From Flectonema sp. DT1601 (Eukaryota > Euglenozoa > Diplonemea > Diplonemida > Diplonemidae), in assembly GCA_964019425.1 (NCBI GenBank), contig OZ025841.1, forward strand, positions 372,001-436,000: DNA of 64,000 nt, read 5' to 3'. Shown one piece after another: positions 10,976 to 22,700 of this stretch. The translations under genes were made by a program, and so were the position numbers. The number at the start of each line of letters is the position of its first letter. The first letter of the stretch is position 1. The notes beneath the pieces are model-generated. The model did no database searches and was not told the DNA's origin. It saw only the letters and a program-made list of their open reading frames with translations.

Positions 10976-11941
10976 CAATACCTGCTAGATGGCAAGCACA
11001 AAAAATTATGCATCACCACACGCAAGAAGAATAGCTCGTGAATAAAACTATTATTTATCAGTCCTTCTAGTACAAGAGGGGAGGTGAGGGACCACCTGCG
11101 AGGGAGGACAACTACCAAAACATAGATAAAAGCAAAAACAGATAAACCTGATTAAGAAAGATGTGAAGTGTCCGTAGTCCACTAGGCATTTTGAAAATAT
11201 GACCAAACATCAAGCAGATTGATGTACAGTAATTGCCTTATAAGAAAGCGTAGTTGGCTTCCTTACTTGAAGTCCATTCGGCATAATAAAAACCGAATGG
11301 TGGAGTGAGTGTGGAAGAGCTCCTGAGGAGCGTCTGACCTACCAGTAAGGGACAGTAACTAAGGTACTGATGCTGCAAGTCAACAACCCTCTTTTTGCGT
11401 GGACTACCGTATCAGATACATTCGAAAAAAGAAAAAAAAAATAAAAATGGAGGGGAAAAGAATGGATTAAGTACCTACAATCAATTGTTTTTCTTCTGTA
11501 TAACCTGTAGCATTTTTTTAAATCACTAAACAATAATATTCTAAGGAAAAATTGGTCAGCAAGTCGATCACAAAGGTTGCTCGCTGTAAAGTATGAGTAC
11601 CCGGACAGCGGAATCCTAACTAAATGAAGACCAACAAACGCTTGTCAACAATTTTTTTCCTCTCTCTTTATTTGTTGTACTTTTCACAGCTTGATTAAAA
11701 AAGTAATTGTATCACGAAAGCAAGCGAATTCGCTTCTTCGAAGCATGCGACTCCCAACAACCAAACGGGAGTACGTCTACAGTCATAGGAAGGGGGGAAA
11801 TGTGAAAAATAATGCCTGCATTATCAGCCCCTTTTTATAAATATATAAAGAACACATAAAATGGTCGGGTTAATAAGCACACGTATTCCAATGAATTTTT
11901 TTTATATTTTTTTTTTTAATGTTTTTGATTGAAAAATGCTT

Positions 11942-12298
11942 TTATATAACCCAGAGAATCCTTCATGAAAGAGAAGGACTTCAGACGCATGATTGAAATT
12001 TGATGATTTTTTTGAATAGATCTGTGGATCATCATCAGTTGTCTTTTCTAGATTCTGAATAGGAAAAAGACGAGGTCAACGAGAAGAAAGAAAAAAAGAA
12101 GAAAAAAAAAGAACCCCCGGTGACTGTATTTTCTTATATAAACCAGAGAATTCCTCAATGTAGAAGAAGGGGAGACATCACAGTGGTGATTGCTGTACTG
12201 ATCATCAAAATTGTCTTTTCTAGATTCTGAAATAGCAAAAAGACGAGGTCAACGAGAAAAAAAAAAAAGAATAAAAAAGAATAACCCGGGTGACTGTA
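11942..12298 (+). repeat. Diverged tandem duplication, two units of about 165-186 bp
   Basis: Unit 1 is 11942-12127 and unit 2 is 12134-12298. Both run TTATATAA, CCAGAGAAT, a GATCATCA segment, TTGTCTTTTCTAGATTCTGA, AAAAAGACGAGGTCAACGAG, an A-rich tract, then GGTGACTGTA. The middle portions differ, so the duplication is not recent. No coding content recognised. Confidence 0.8.
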
Positions 12299-13149
12299 CA
12301 CACGCAAAAATTTCGCAAAATCCACCTCGCAAAATAATTATGCTTGGCTATCAGCGATTGCATTGCACTGCGTTGCCGAATCGTGGAAAAAAAAACAACT
12401 AAATTAGTAGTAGGAGAGATACGCTTAAAAGGGCAATATGACTACAGAAGCAAAAGACAGGAAAACAAACTGAGGCTGCTACCATCAGCTAATAAGAAAA
12501 ACCTAAAACGAACAAATATCTGACGGGTGATGTGCAATGTGCAGCTTAGTTAGGCTTGGTTGACATGAAAATTAAAAAAAGGAAAAATCGGATGCTGAAA
12601 GAAAATCAGATCACCAAAAAATAAGTAATAGAGGGAACGAAGAGAGTAAACCGATCATGACTTCAGGAGAAACATTTTTTAACCCTTCCTGCAGACCAGA
12701 ATAAAAATAAATATGCAAAAGGCTGAGGTACCAAGCCTTTTTGCAGGAAATCAATTCAGGGAAATGAATTATTCTAAATTTTCTTTGCTAATAGAAGCTC
12801 ACAATGATACATAAATAATGTACCTTACCTACTACAAGGGGCAGCCAATTTCCTAGCAAAAGAAAAAAAAGAAACAAGGGGAAAAAATAAAGTAACCCTA
12901 AAAAAAAAAAAAAAGGCCAAAACCCGATTTTTTTTTACATTTTGTGAAAAATAGACAAGAGAGAAAAGGGTGCTGGGAATAAAACCGATAAATTACAGGG
13001 TGAAATGACTCTACCCGTGACTTGAAAATACACCAGAGTTCACACCCATTGGTCTGAAAAGAATCAGAAAAAATGCGAAAACACGAAGTAATATTCAATG
13101 CTTGGGACCCCTGTTGGTATTTTAAGTTTGCTGATCTTGTGGATGTGGG

Positions 13150-13800
13150 GACTTCCTCTTTTACTTTTTTTTGACGGTCAGTGTGCGTGAAAAAAAAGCG
13201 TCCCGATAGGACGTAGACGTTGTCGACTTAGCAAGAGTTCGTGGTGCTCAGTCTGTTTAAACAGGGTTCTGCGCACACATTTGGAGCATGCAAATAATGT
13301 CCTCACTCTCGTTTGATTCACTGCTGCGGCCACACGCCTGACAGTGTTGTTTCTGTACGATAATTGCTTACCAGTGAGGGTTTCTTTATGTTCCCTGACT
13401 AACAAGTTGAGTTGTGAGTTTGTTTTTAGGTACTTAAGAACCCTTAAAGAGCGGAGTTAGGCCTGGAATACCCTGCTGTAGCTCTCTCATAGTGTAGGCC
13501 CCACGAAACTCCTTCAGAGGGATTCGAACATTACTTCCTTCCACTTCGGGTCGGCATCGATTTCTTCACTTTCGTTCCCTTTGCTACGCAAAGATGACTC
13601 GAACTCAACCAATTCAGAGATCAGAGACACCTCCACGGAGTGATTATAATTGTTATCAGATATCGTTAAGGATAATTTTTCTTTTGGCTATTCTACATCT
13701 GTGTTTCCAAGACAGAAAATGTGGTGATGTTCTCAGCAATATCCCACCGAAAATTCATCGGATTTTGGGCAACTTTTGCACCACCTTGGGGGGTTAGTTG
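13150..13800. other. GC-richer block without homopolymers, unidentified
   Basis: This 650-bp stretch breaks the homopolymer pattern of its surroundings and has higher GC. It carries only short open frames (about 65-75 codons: 13178-13405 minus, 13594-13797 plus) with no recognisable motif. Its composition resembles the interior of the element 600 bp downstream, so it may be a transposable-element remnant. I cannot name a family. Confidence 0.4.
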
Positions 13801-14383
13801 TATGACTTATTTATCACTTAGCCAAAAGTAAAAAAATTTAAAATCGTCGGTTATCGGCGTGTGTAGGTCTTTTTTTTTTTTAGGGATAAAAAAAAAAAAT
13901 AAAATAAAAAATAAAAGAACAATATAAATAAACAATAATAATAATACTCCAAAAATTTTTAAAAATTTTTTTTTTCCTTTTTTTTTTTTTTTGTTTCTTA
14001 TATCAACTCGCCAAGTCTCCAGCACAGTAAAAAACTAAAAGTACATTCGCTTAATAATGCGAGGCGGAAGCACTTTATCGCGAACATGTAAGGCCGACAG
14101 AAATGATAAGCTACTAAATTCAGTTTTTTTGTAAAATACATGCACCGCAATGGTACACAGCCTTATATCCCCAGCGATTCACTTTTTTAAAACTAAAAAG
14201 TGCAGAAGCACTACTTTTATACAATAAAAACAGCATTAATATATAAAAGTATTTTATGTGAACCAATTTCACTTGATGAATCCACAAATTGTATCTCCAT
14301 CTGAAAAGGGAAAGAAAAAACCAAAAAAAAAAAAAAAAAAAAAAAAAAAGATTTGTGAGAAAATCAAACCCCCCCCCCCCTTA

Positions 14384-16354
14384 GGGGGGGGTACAAGCAT
14401 CGATTTTACGGAGATTTTGGGCACTTTCGGTTTTTTTACGGAGAACAAGTTTTTTGTGCACCTAAATTATGAGAACTGCAACATATACCCCAAAAATGGG
14501 GATTGCGATCCAAAGAAACAGTTCTTCGGCACTTTAGAGCAAGTCTTTGAAAAATCTCAAAAAGTGTGGACCGTGTGGTACCTGAGGGGGGTGAAAACAA
14601 GGGGTGTGTTAGGAGGGCTCACAAAAATTACAAGTAATTCCGTACATTGAGCAATCCATAACCAGGGTTTCCCTCTGAGTTGAGTGGGGAATGAAATGGG
14701 AACCCAATTTTTATTTTTATCGTCCTGATTTGAACCTTAATAATATGCTCCACCAGACCGGCTTGTTAATTCCCCCATGTCCGATGTTTAGGCTACTGGC
14801 CTTCTCTTGAACATCCCATGTGCTCAGCTTTTGAAATTCGGCCCGAAGCTGTGCTTCTTTCTGTACAAGATAGACAGAGGACCAATCCTTGGATACAGAT
14901 GGCAGATTAGCATTAGACCTTACTGTCTAGAGGTCTTCCCTGTGAGGACGGGGTGGTACGTTCAGCCCCTGTAGCGCGTCCTGTTGTGCTTGTTCTTGCC
15001 AATCTGAAGAGGGTCGGTGGTCCTGCGTTGATGTGGTAGCCTTTGGAAGTCCGTGTGCCTCTGGAATATGTTGTACGTTATCAGTAGGGCAACATTCACG
15101 CCACTGGTTTGATTACTTGATTAAGAACTATTAACAACACTGAATAATCTCCCCATCCCTTGAGGGGTGCAGGATGACAACGAACGCCACGGTTGTTAGC
15201 TTCATCCCACGAGCACGACGGGCACTAGAGGAAGTATCATGCTGCAGCGATGTGACGGAGGGTGAGGAGGAAGCTGCTGCTTCAAGAAGTCAGGTCACCG
15301 ACAGATCACCTGTGAATCCATCAACAAGTCGGACTGTCCTTCAAGATATAGTTGGTGATTTCGACCCGCTTCTCTTCTGTCTGTGCACCTGCGACAGCTT
15401 CAACTATGTCATTCACTCAGGACTTTGTTGGATGTCTCTGCGCCGATCCCTTCTTGCCGCAATATCTGCAGTGTTGCTACGACTCCAAGACTCTAGGAGT
15501 ATATCCCCCTCGTTTGGGTACAGTTGCAAGCGGGTGTGTCTTTCGTACTTCTCCTTATGCCGCATATACTAGAGTGTCTTGTATGCCCTGCTGGTGAGTA
15601 TGGTTGGGTCTTAAGTGATGCCTTAAACGGCTTTTTGGATGGGGCATGTTGCCCTATGTCGCTGCTGCTTATCTATGGCACTGCTATTTGACGCACTACC
15701 ACTACAGCTGTCTTCAGGATTATCCCTGTTTGGGGTACTGACGTGGCGCTTTCTCCATTCTGTGAGCCTTCTGTGATCACGATTCAGATACTGGACGTTT
15801 CTTGACCCCTTTCTCACGCGTATCTTACTTCTGACTGTCCAAGTGTTGTTGAGTGACTTCAGAGATGCCTCGGGAGGTGTTTTCATGCACTCTGGGATCA
15901 ATGCTCTCCTCCGCAGAATGACTTTGTGAGCTGCCCTGCAGAACGTTGTTTTCCGCTGCGTTATCCTGCCCGTGAGCCTCGTGGCCTCAAGCATGGCCGA
16001 GCGAGAGCGCTGTTCTTTTTCGTGGCGTGTTCTTGAGGCGGAAACTGATACGGAAATGGTATATTAACAACTGCGCATACAGGGGCACACCAAGACTCAC
16101 CTCTTCTCATTGTAAAAAAAATTTATTTGAAGGTGCATTTCACAGTCCTCAAAATTGGACCCCCAGGTACCACACGGTCCACACTTTTTGAGATTTTTCA
16201 TTCCTTTGCCGAAATCAGCCAAATCGAGGTTTTTTCGGCCCCGAAATCACATTTTTGGGGGTTCTGATGGGGTCCTGGGTATTTTTTGCCCCCGGGAAGG
16301 TTATATTTACCAAAATTCGGAAAAAGTACTTTATCGACAGCTTGTACCCCCCCC
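14384..16354. mobile_element. TIR-flanked element (1.97 kb), degenerate interior, family unresolved
   Basis: The ends are inverted repeats. The outer 15 bp (GGGGGGGGTACAAGC at 14384-14398) recurs inverted at 16340-16354, and both ends abut a TA dinucleotide. A second inverted block of 37 bp, identical in both arms (14548-14584 and 16164-16200, containing GTGTGGACCGTGTGGTACC), marks the inner part of about 200-bp arms whose middles have diverged. The interior (14.65-16.1 kb) is GC-richer, lacks homopolymers and carries coding-like remnants on the minus strand: a Gln/Glu-rich segment around 14717-15090 (with AEFQKLSTWDVQEKA) and a basic segment at 15623-15994. The interior is broken; I recognise no transposase or polymerase motif. 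TIRs plus TA flanks fit a DNA transposon such as the Tc1/mariner superfamily, but PIF/Harbinger-like or other origins are possible. Confidence 0.7.
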
Positions 16355-19300
16355 TACCCCCCCCCCCCTTCCGACAAATGTACCGGATATCACCATTGCT
16401 AACTATTTTTTTTTGTGACAAAGTTGAGGAAAGTAACAGTTCGATATCCCAACACAAGCAAAATGACACTAAAGTGTCGTTTCTGAAGTGAAGATACCAA
16501 AACAGGAAAAAGGACAAGCAACTACAGTATAATTAGCTCCCCATCCTCAATACAAAAAAACTAGCCGAAAACAGGAAAAATCACAATAAAGAAACGTATA
16601 CACTTTTTTTTTTTTTTTTGAAAAAAACTAAATATGAATGTGAAATTCACAAACTGGAAACAGCTTGGATACAGTAACCGGAGTTTTGCTGTATTACATG
16701 CAGAAGCACACGTCGAAAGGTGGTAAGGGGCATTAGTATTTTTGATTTTTTTTTTTTTTTAATTTTTAATCGGATCCCTGACTATACTCGTCGAATAATA
16801 AGAATGCATGTGCGGAAGCACTCGCAAATCTAGAGGTGAATTTTCAATCTACCTCAGCTTTGTTGAAAAGAAAAAATAACTACAGAGAGGAACGACTCAC
16901 CAGGGTCACATGCGTTGTTACAAGTACGATAAATGACCCTGGCATCGATTGTCTACTTTCTTTGGTGTGCAAAAAAGATATCAAATTAATAAAAGAAAAA
17001 ACCCAAAGAAAAGAAAAAGAAAGGGAGGAGGGAGTTTTTTTTTTTTTTTTGAAAGTTTTAGCTTTTTTTTTTTTTTTTCGTTCGAGATTGAAATCACTTT
17101 TTTTTTTTTTTTTTTTTTTCTTCGATACCTATTTATTTAGTCTGGTTGCGCCCAAAAAACAATTTTTTTTTTTTTTTTTTTTTTTTTCCTCTTTTTTCTT
17201 TTTTACTCGTTTAAAAAAAAAACCTTTTTTAAAGTAAATAACTCAATTAATCAATTATAACACTTAATGTCGTAAGGAAAAATGCTACGTCAACTGGGAC
17301 AGAACGTCAAAGCGATTATGGAAACCCAGCGACTTCTCCTTTATGTCGTGACAAACTAAAAAACATGCGACCATTCTCAAAAGAAAAGGAAGAGGGAAAG
17401 AAAAAAAGGAGAAAAAAAAAGAGAAAAGAAAAGAAAAAAGAGAGAAAAAAAACTCAAGCAGACATACGAGTCAAAGCAGTAGTGAGCCAGGCAAACAGAA
17501 CAGAAGATAGAAAGTTTCTGTCATTCCCCTTTTTTTTTTTTTTTTTTTTTTTTTCTCTTTTTCTGTTTTTTTTTTTCCCTTGTTTTTTTTTTTGTTTTTT
17601 TTTTCATTCTTTGTTGAATGGTAGTGTATGGTTTAATCGGGTACTTTACTTAATTTTTTTTTTTTTTTTTTTGCTATCGTACCAACCGCAAACAGTCAGT
17701 CATTGCAACCTAACGAGCTAAAAAAGAGATAATTCTTTATTTTATTGTTTTATTCTTGTTTGTGTTGCCCTCAATGGGCTGGAATGGGGAAAAATAAACA
17801 AAGGAAGAAAAAACAAGATCGGGCACATTTCATGAATAGAATTGGCAGGATACATGATCAGGTCAGTTTTTTTTTTTTTTTTTTGATTATCTGAATCATC
17901 CTGTTCACAGAAAAAAGAACAAAAATTAATTTCGCAAAGAAAAAAAAAAGTTTTTTTTTTTTTTTGGAAAAAAAGGCAAATCTGACTACTTTTTTTTTGT
18001 TTTATTTTTTTTTGATGTCTAAAAAGAAATTGGTACCAAACTGTCGACAGCGTAGTACACAATTGCAAAATAGAATACCATGACAAAAAATACACACATC
18101 TTTAATTATTGAAACTTTATTTGAAGGAAACCAATCGGTTATAAAGCCCTCAAGGCAGGAAGGTGGCCCCGAAAATAGTAATTCGGTCGGGTAGTAAGTA
18201 ACGTCAATAAACGAGAAGGTAAATTGATACTTATTTTTTTTTTTTTTTTTTTTGAGATAAATTGTTTGTTTGTTTTTTTTGTAAAAATACAATACTGTTA
18301 TTGTACGATTATTCAGCAAATCCGTTAAAGTGACTGCAGTGATGCTTAACTTAAGCCCCTTGAGGCAATTGCCTTTGAGAGGAATGATAGTTGATAGTGT
18401 AAAAACAGTAATAAATTTTAAAGACTCAAGGATAAGTAGTAAGAGTAAACCTTTTTGAGGGGGGTAAAGTGCTACTTCTGAGAGGGGGTTTTGAAATGTT
18501 TGAGAGGGGAAAGTTGAGTGGGGTGTAGGTAATAATTAAACAACAAAAAAAAAAAAATAAAAAATATAAAAAAAGTGACCAGAGAACAAATGGAAAGCAA
18601 TTACTAGTAAAGAAGCCACCAAACCGTGAAACCAACTCCCTCAACCTAGTGACAGCAGAATGTTGATAACATGCCCAAATTGCGTGAAAAAAGCGCAAGC
18701 AGTGGGCAAGCGTCAAAGGGATAAATTGAGATAACGAGTTGCATGATTTCAAAGAAAGAATGCAATTGAAATTCAAATAATGGAACACATAGTATCTTGG
18801 ACACAGTCAGTAGATTTTCATTTGCAGGAAAAAAATGATTTTTTTTTTTTTTTTTTTTTTATGTTTTTTTCCTCGACAAAAAAGTATTTTTGTTACTTCA
18901 CCACACACACGTTCGTTGTGCAGTAATAATCAGGCGCTAAACATGCCGGAAGTCTCTTCGCACAGCATGAAAAATTGAAATGAGAAAAGCTGGTTAGGTG
19001 AACCTTGAATTCAATTGTTGACTCGATGGCTTGTGCAACACATCATAACGAGACCAAGAAAGATAATAGAAATCTCCCTTGTTACTGTAGAATTGTTTTT
19101 TTTTTTTTTCCCTCTTTTTTTTTTGTTTTTTTTTCTTCATTTCCTATAATCTGTATTCCGAAGTGATCCAAATGCTTTCTGCTAATGAATGATACACAAA
19201 GTGTAGTCATGCGTCTGTCTGTAATGACACAGGTGACATGAGAAAAAAAAACAAAAAAAGGAAAAAAAAAATTTCGCAAATAAAGAAATGCAAGGCAGAG

Positions 19301-19706
19301 GAGAGGACCAGGGCACGAACAAAGCTGTTGTCTTTATCGTAGAGTACAAATAAACGAACAGTCGGGCGCAGACAGCGCTGTTTCTCTGATGAGAAATCTC
19401 CTTATGGAGAGGTTGTTGTAAAGTGGGTTTTATTTTATTTTTCCCCTTTTTTTTTTCAAATCTGAAAGTACCTCAACTCACAAGGTTTCGCAAGTTCATG
19501 GTAAGTAAAACGACTTTCAGATTAAGATAAACGACTCTGACTAATCAGAATCCGTCTAAGACAAAAAAAAAAAAAAAAAAAAAATGGCGCAACCAAACTC
19601 CCATGTGTATCGAAGGAATAAGATTAAAAAAAAACAAAAAATCGCAAGCAGAATTTCAATTTTAGTAATGCTGATATTTGTACTTTCAGATGCTAGATTT
19701 ATGATT
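16355..19706. other. Gene-poor intergenic region (right part)
   Basis: This is dominated by A and T runs (17.03-17.25, 17.53-17.68, 17.86-18.02 and 18.84-18.86 kb are nearly continuous T stretches). No frame shows a domain; the apparent proteins are poly-Phe/Lys. One dispersed repeat copy lies at 18038-18079. A segment near 18320-18380 (GATGCTTAA with nearby AAGCC) resembles part of 10730-10770. Confidence 0.6.
18038..18079 (+). repeat. Short dispersed repeat (GTAGTACAC family), copy 2
   Basis: This matches 9558-9602 over about 42 bp, with AAACTGTC, CAGCGTAGTACAC and TTGCAAAATAGAATACC. No structure or coding content is visible. Confidence 0.7.
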
Positions 19707-22700
19707 TTATTTTGATACACCCCAAACATCACGTTCTTCAATACGCATTGGTGAACACTGCTTTCCATCTGTTGTAGGTGTATTAAATTCCTGAGTTACT
19801 ACTCGTTCAGCTGAATTAAGCTCTTCTTTCAATGCTTGTGCGATATTAGCAGGATTGAATTTAAAACTGAGAGCAGCAGTATCCCTGTTAGAGAGACGGA
19901 CAGGACCTCTGTGTGGATCGTCATCGAAGTGTAATACAGTACGGAATTCATCCTCTCCGATGTCAAGTGCATTAAACAGCGTTGAAACGCGAGTGTTTGC
20001 AGCATCGTCTTTGACTCGGGAATCACGGAGACTGTTGCGAAGTACCTCAAATGTAAGATGGCCTTCAAAGAAGTCTTCTATAAAGCTATTCCAAATGACG
20101 TAGTCCTCAGCATCGTGTAATTCGTACATCCATTCCTGAGCAGCTGCCTTTCTATCAAAGATTTCATACACTCGGTTTTCTTTGCATTGAACTATCGTAC
20201 TGTTGGTCTGTTGAGATCTACCCCTCAGCATCGATCCCTTTCGAGTTGAACTTCTTCTTGAAAAGCCGAGCTTCTGCTTAGGACTGTAACCAGCGAATCC
20301 AACTAAGACAAGCAAAGTTGAAGGAATTTTTTTGTTACCCTTTCCTTGAAAGAAAGTTGAAACCTCACACTTTGCATACGCAGCAGCAAGCTGACTGCTT
20401 GAGTGCGCGTCTAAAATAACCTGTCCAATAATATTAAATGATCTGACAGTGTCACATCCCATGTTACCACAGTAGGCTAGGCCAGTGGATACGCCAACTC
20501 CTATTTTGCTACCAAATAATGGAGTTGATGATCTTAACTTGCCATACTCGTTTGCGATGTTGCGAGCAACTGTACAAGAGCTTTCAGTGCAACTCCTGCA
20601 AGGGATGCTGGCGTTGAATGATATTAAAACTTCATCTCCATTGAATCTTTCGATGTTACCCTTCTTACCAATGCAACTCTTAACCATTGTTAAATAGTTG
20701 AGTGATCCTCGTGAAAGAAGATCGGCATCGGTATCTATAGCTGACAAGTTTGAAACAAACTTGTGAATTGATAATGAGATTACACTAATGTACTTGGCTT
20801 GTACATTGAGTGAAGTCTTTACAACACGACGGTTGAGAGTTAATGAATAACTATCTTTTGGATCTCTTACCGACTGAGAAATCTGAGATGCTCCCAAGTC
20901 CTCAACTTCAGACGATTCATTGTCTTCGGCTTCAGAATCAGAGTCCTCTATTTCACAGTGTAGTACTGCAGGTAGAAAACTTCTGTACTCAATTAAGCAT
21001 CTAATCAAAGTATTTAGAGATCCCTTCATTGCAGTAATCTCAGCAACGAGTGATGTGTCTGTTCCGTTTGCCTCTGCTATTTGTTCAAGATTTTGTATAG
21101 TCGCTGCTTCCTGTAGCAGTCTTAGGAAGACTCTCAACTCGTCCGCAATGTATTTTATAAATGTGATGCACATTACTAAAGTTGCGGCGAACATTCCAAT
21201 AGTCACACACATTACAATGATCTGGATCTTGTCGGCAGTGTCTTCGGCATCACGTTGAGCCTTGTCAATTTCGCCGTAAAAGTCGTCGCGTGGGATAATT
21301 ATTACAGTTGCCCAACCGAGACCGAACTTGTCAGTTATTCCAACCGCATGAACAATAACCTTCTCCGATAGTGGACCTGTGGTGACGGTAAAGGAACCAG
21401 GTCCTGCTCCCGCGTTGCCCCCATTGTTACCAGCATTGTCACCTGCGTTGTCTCCGGCATTGTCACCTGCGTTGTCTCCGGCATTGTCACCTGCGTTGTC
21501 ACCTGCGTTGTCTCCGGCATTGTCACCTGCGTTGTCCCCGGTATTGGCACCTGTGTTCCCATCACCATCCCCGGTATTGTCTCCTGTGTTGTCCCCGGTA
21601 TTGTCTCCTGTGTTGTCCCCGGTATTGGCACCTGTGTTCCCATCACCATCCCCGGTGTTGTCGCCAGTGTTGTCACCAGTATTGTCGCCAGTGTTGTCGC
21701 CAGTGTTGTCGCCAGTGTTGTCGCCAGTGTTGTCGCCAGTGTTGTCGCCAGTGTTGTCGCCAGTGTTGTCACCAGTATTGTCGCCAGTGTTGTCGCCGGT
21801 GTTGTCGCCAGTGTTGTCGCCAGTGTTGTCGCCAGTGTTGTCGCCAGTGTTGTCGCCAGTATTGTCACCAGTATTGTCACCAGCGTTGTCACCTATGTTC
21901 CCCATGTTACCTATGTTCCCCATGTTACGTATGTTCCCCATGTTACCTATGTTCCCGGTATTGTCACCGTCGCCAGTGTTGTCACCAGTATTGTCGCCAG
22001 TGTTGTCGCCGGTATTGTCGCCAGTGTTGTCTCCGGTATTGCCATCACCATCTCCCGTTTTGCCTGTGCTATCTCCAGTGTTGTCTCCGGCATTGTCACC
22101 TGCGTTGTCCCCGGTATTGGCACCTGTGTTACCATCACCATCCCCGGTGTTGTCCCCGGTATTGTCTCCTGTGTTGTCTCCGGCATTGTCACCGGCATTG
22201 TCACCTGCGTTGTCTCCGGCATTGTCACCTGCGTTGTCTCCGGCATTGTCACCCGCATTGTCACCCGCGTTGTCTCCGGCATTGTCACCTGCGTTGTCCC
22301 CGGTATTGTCACCGTAGTTATCACCATCGCCATCACCAGCAAAACTTACCTTACAATTCCTTATCTCTGGCGCGTAGTCTGCTCTACAACCCTGCTTACA
22401 ACGGACACTTGTTTCGATGTCGAGTGTTTTGAAGTTCCAACCGACTGTAGAACCGATTTCAGAAATGATGCTGGAGATGGTTGGGTCCGGAGAGGATATC
22501 GCAGGTTGTAATTTTCTAATGCAGGAGTTGTATCGAGAGAGGGAATGAGCGATCTCATTTCCAGTTGAGGTCTCTACGAGTGCAACCTTTGTATTTGGAC
22601 TTACGTAAGTAGCGTGATCACGTAGGAATCTACTAAAATATTCAACTTCAATATCAAGGACAAGAAGGTATCCAACTTCCAAACCGTTTGCAGGAATCGG

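Larger units (their letters stand above)
5613..14383. other. Gene-poor, repeat-rich intergenic region (left part)
   Basis: No reading frame here shows a recognisable domain, and the longest frames are made of homopolymer Lys/Phe runs. The region has A or T tracts of 10-38 nt every 100-300 bases (for example about 6484-6518 and 8174-8211), dispersed repeats listed separately, one diverged tandem duplication and a GC-richer block at about 13.15-13.80 kb. The first few hundred bases presumably hold the 5' leader of the SH2-kinase gene: a TATTTTAG acceptor-like site lies near 5797. Confidence 0.6.

Noticed and set aside
13500-13545. GGGATTCGAAC resembling a tRNA T-arm on the minus strand
   Set aside because: The flanking five bases do not pair to make a T-stem, and no anticodon or D arm is visible at proper spacing.
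14258-14650. 130-codon plus-strand frame
   Set aside because: It overlaps the left inverted-repeat arm of the element and starts in an A run; the arm is non-coding in the other copy.
16836-17237. Open frames rich in Phe and Lys (also 17365-17721, 28802-29251, 31445-31846 and others)
   Set aside because: They are produced by A/T homopolymers and show no domain, leader or sensible composition.
21379-22317. Plus-strand 312-codon frame of LSP(V/A) repeats, and two minus-strand repeat frames
   Set aside because: They are shadows of the 12-bp minisatellite in the Cache-receptor gene; a 12-bp period keeps several frames open at once.
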